Positions 31,558 to 33,025 of a DNA stretch of 33,025 bases are shown piece by piece. Positions within the stretch are counted from its first letter, which is position 1, and every line of letters begins with the position of its first letter. The stretch lies in assembly GCF_002902665.1 (NCBI RefSeq), contig NZ_PPRM01000027.1, forward strand, positions 1-33,025. The letters run 5' to 3'. A program made the position numbers and the translations under genes. Origin of the DNA: Macrococcoides caseolyticum. Lineage in GTDB: Bacteria > Bacillota > Bacilli > Staphylococcales > Staphylococcaceae. A model generated the notes under the pieces. That model worked only from the letters and a program-made list of their open reading frames with translations, made no database searches and was not told the DNA's origin.

Positions 31558-32767
31558 AAGCTAGTGCATTTAATTTATTAATTGTATCTTCTTCCATTTT
31601 CGCAGTTGCTTTCTGATAAATGGTTATTGTTGTTCTGTAGTCTGAATGTCCTACACGTTGCATAATCTGTTTGAGTGGTACATTCAATTCAGCTAATAGA
31701 GTAATGCCTGAATGTCTTAATGTGTGAGAAGATATATGCTTATCAATGCCACACGCTTTAGCCCCCTCTTGCAAGTACTTACTAACATTCACATAGTTTG
31801 TAGGGTTACCCTTTAAGTTGGTGAATACAAACCCTCTATCGTTGTAATTGCTATCCCACTGTTTTAATTTTTTGTTTTCTAGTTGTATTCTTTTTAATAT
31901 GTCGATACATGTATCATCTAACTTAATAATACGATTAGATGCATCGGTCTTTGTTGTGTCTTTAAAGCCTATAATATCATCCTTACGAGTCCATAAAATT
32001 GTACCGTCGATAGTGAGCGTTTTATTATCATAATCAATGCTATCATTCTCTATAGCTAGCACTTCACCAATCCTCATGGCAGTAAGCATCTGAAACAATG
32101 CTATGTTACCAGCAAGCCAAACACTTCTTTTACCAGTAGCAAACTTTTTGTTATCTGACTCATTTATAAGATGTTCAGATATTTCTTTTACTTGATCTAG
32201 AGTTAAATAGTTTTCTTCTTTAGCTTTCAATTCTTCTCTAGTTTTAAACTTCTTAGGAATTGTCACATATTCCAGGTATGATAAATCACCTATATTGTAT
32301 TGTGCATTAGCATAATGCATGGCACGTTTAAAAGTACCATATCTTTTTACTATCCCTCTATCTGAAATGCCTTTCTCTAGCCCTTTATCCACTACAGATT
32401 GTGCAATCTTCTTATTTACTGATAAAAGTAATATATCTTTATCTATTGCCTCTTTAATCATCTTAACGTGGTAAGAGAGTGTTTCTAACGATGTGACTTT
32501 ACAACCTGATGTAGCTTTATGGTAGTTATACCACTCATCTAATAAGTTGTGAAACGTCATATCTTTAATATCATCAGTAGATAACTCTTTAATCTTTTCA
32601 TTTATCTTTGCATCTAAAAGCCTTTGCGCCTCTTTTTGTGACTGCTTACCATTCCTATTAAGCACAACAGAGGTACGCTTGTATTTGTTAGTTAGAGGGT
32701 CTTTATAACGTTGTACGTATCTATATTTCTGTTTGCCATGCTTATCTATGAATGGCTCTATAAACAT
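31556..32767 (-). CDS. int: Tyrosine recombinase / phage-type integrase
   Basis: 403 residues. N-terminal arm-binding domain (about 1-55, YRYVQRYKDPLTNKYKR), SAM-like core-binding domain (about 65-165, TFHNLLDEWYNYHK), and catalytic domain with Arg232 (LTAMRIGEVLAI), Lys273 in the beta-hairpin, His348 and Arg351 (SSHTLRHSG), His374 (VGHSDYRTT) and the nucleophile Tyr384 (ITIYQKA). All catalytic residues are intact, so it should be active. It inserts and, with a partner, excises the element that begins at the purB end. AAGGAGG precedes ATG 32767 and lies inside the end of the upstream small gene, so translation is coupled. Confidence 0.96.
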   Translation of the reverse strand: MFIEPFIDKHGKQKYRYVQRYKDPLTNKYKRTSVVLNRNGKQSQKEAQRLLDAKINEKIKELSTDDIKDMTFHNLLDEWYNYHKATSGCKVTSLETLSYHVKMIKEAIDKDILLLSVNKKIAQSVVDKGLEKGISDRGIVKRYGTFKRAMHYANAQYNIGDLSYLEYVTIPKKFKTREELKAKEENYLTLDQVKEISEHLINESDNKKFATGKRSVWLAGNIALFQMLTAMRIGEVLAIENDSIDYDNKTLTIDGTILWTRKDDIIGFKDTTKTDASNRIIKLDDTCIDILKRIQLENKKLKQWDSNYNDRGFVFTNLKGNPTNYVNVSKYLQEGAKACGIDKHISSHTLRHSGITLLAELNVPLKQIMQRVGHSDYRTTITIYQKATAKMEEDTINKLNALA

Positions 32768-32769
32768 TG

Positions 32770-33015
32770 TTATTCCTCCTTAATGTTACCTGATGAAATG
32801 TCATCGATTTTATTAATCGTTTCTTCATAATTTCTTATATGATCATTTAAGCTTTCTAGCGCATCATCTAATTCTTTTATCGAATACTCTTTAAAATTGA
32901 ATTTAACTGTTGCTGGAAAGGTAATTGATTTTAGATTGTCTTTAGAATAGGGTGCAGAGTAATTATTTCTTATGTTAATTAAATTTTGTTTAATTTTATT
33001 TAAATCGTCAAGCAT
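32770..33015 (-). CDS. Small coiled-coil protein upstream of the integrase (perhaps partial)
   Basis: 81 residues, highly charged and Asn/Ile/Lys-rich, with a predicted helix at each end (LNKIKQNLINIRNNY and ELDDALESLNDHIRNYEETINKI). I do not recognise it. No clear ribosome site lies before ATG 33015, and the frame stays open to the window edge, so the true start may be further right. It ends two bases before the integrase start; the integrase ribosome site overlaps its last codons. Confidence 0.6.
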   Translation of the reverse strand: MLDDLNKIKQNLINIRNNYSAPYSKDNLKSITFPATVKFNFKEYSIKELDDALESLNDHIRNYEETINKIDDISSGNIKEE

Positions 33016-33025
33016 AGGTATATAG

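Larger units (their letters stand above)
31450..33025. mobile_element. Integrase end of an integrated element (prophage or island), partial
   Basis: From just after the purB hairpin to the window edge: a short non-coding stretch with two AAAAAGGACA direct repeats, a tyrosine integrase reading back toward purB, and a coupled small gene. An integrase next to the insertion junction is typical of temperate phages and genomic islands. The other end and the att core repeat are outside the window, so the exact boundary and element type are unknown. Confidence 0.75.

Overview
The window is a low-GC Gram-positive chromosome segment of the family Staphylococcaceae. It carries an aureolysin-type protease, a bacterial nitric oxide synthase next to nicotinate phosphoribosyltransferase, NAD synthetase and purB, and the pair of class C pyrophosphatase and class 3 aldehyde dehydrogenase; as I recall, these genes also lie near each other in Staphylococcus aureus. 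A complete speA-speD-speE-speB polyamine operon, which S. aureus is reported to lack, points to a sister genus such as Macrococcus. The genus is an inference; the family is well supported.

Layout. 1-2030: an aureolysin-like metalloprotease gene lies between two inverted copies of an IS30-type end, the right one followed by a truncated transposase. 2082-9411: scattered housekeeping and accessory genes (thioredoxin-like protein, M29 aminopeptidase, a HAD phosphatase/NamA operon, a NIPSNAP-like/Nudix fusion, a C45-type acyltransferase operon), with a duplicated terminator at 7782-7981. 9548-11918: a 56-residue membrane peptide, an unknown gene, an LPXTG surface protein and a frameshifted YolD-like gene under a clear LexA-controlled promoter. 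12022-15667: the polyamine operon (minus strand). 15877-18897: a lactonase, a tandemly amplified terminator array, a NERD protein and a nitrilase-family hydrolase. 18930-24452: aldehyde dehydrogenase, an oxidoreductase, ppaC with a small acetyltransferase, nicotinamidase pncA, and a beta-helix protein. 24536-31405: an MFS-nos operon facing pncB-nadE, a UPF0316 membrane protein with a NETI-motif protein, and purB. 31406-33025: the integrase end of an integrated element that continues beyond the right edge.

How the genes work together. speA, speD, speE and speB encode arginine to agmatine to putrescine, decarboxylated SAM, and spermidine, in one tightly coupled transcript. pncA, pncB and nadE are three steps of nicotinamide-to-NAD salvage (nadD is not in the window). 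Most transcription units end in visible intrinsic terminators, several of them shared by convergent genes. No tRNA, rRNA or CRISPR array was recognised, and no gene-free stretch exceeds 300 bases. Start sites were chosen by Shine-Dalgarno position and often lie a few codons inside the longest reading frame.

The observations I would check first are the IS30-bracketed protease, the LexA box lying exactly between the -35 and -10 of a broken yolD gene, the two independent terminator amplifications, the candidate PurR box pair before purB, and the 62-bp perfect palindrome that contains the nos stop codon. I did not find a convincing entirely new system; the window is mostly core genome with these local oddities.
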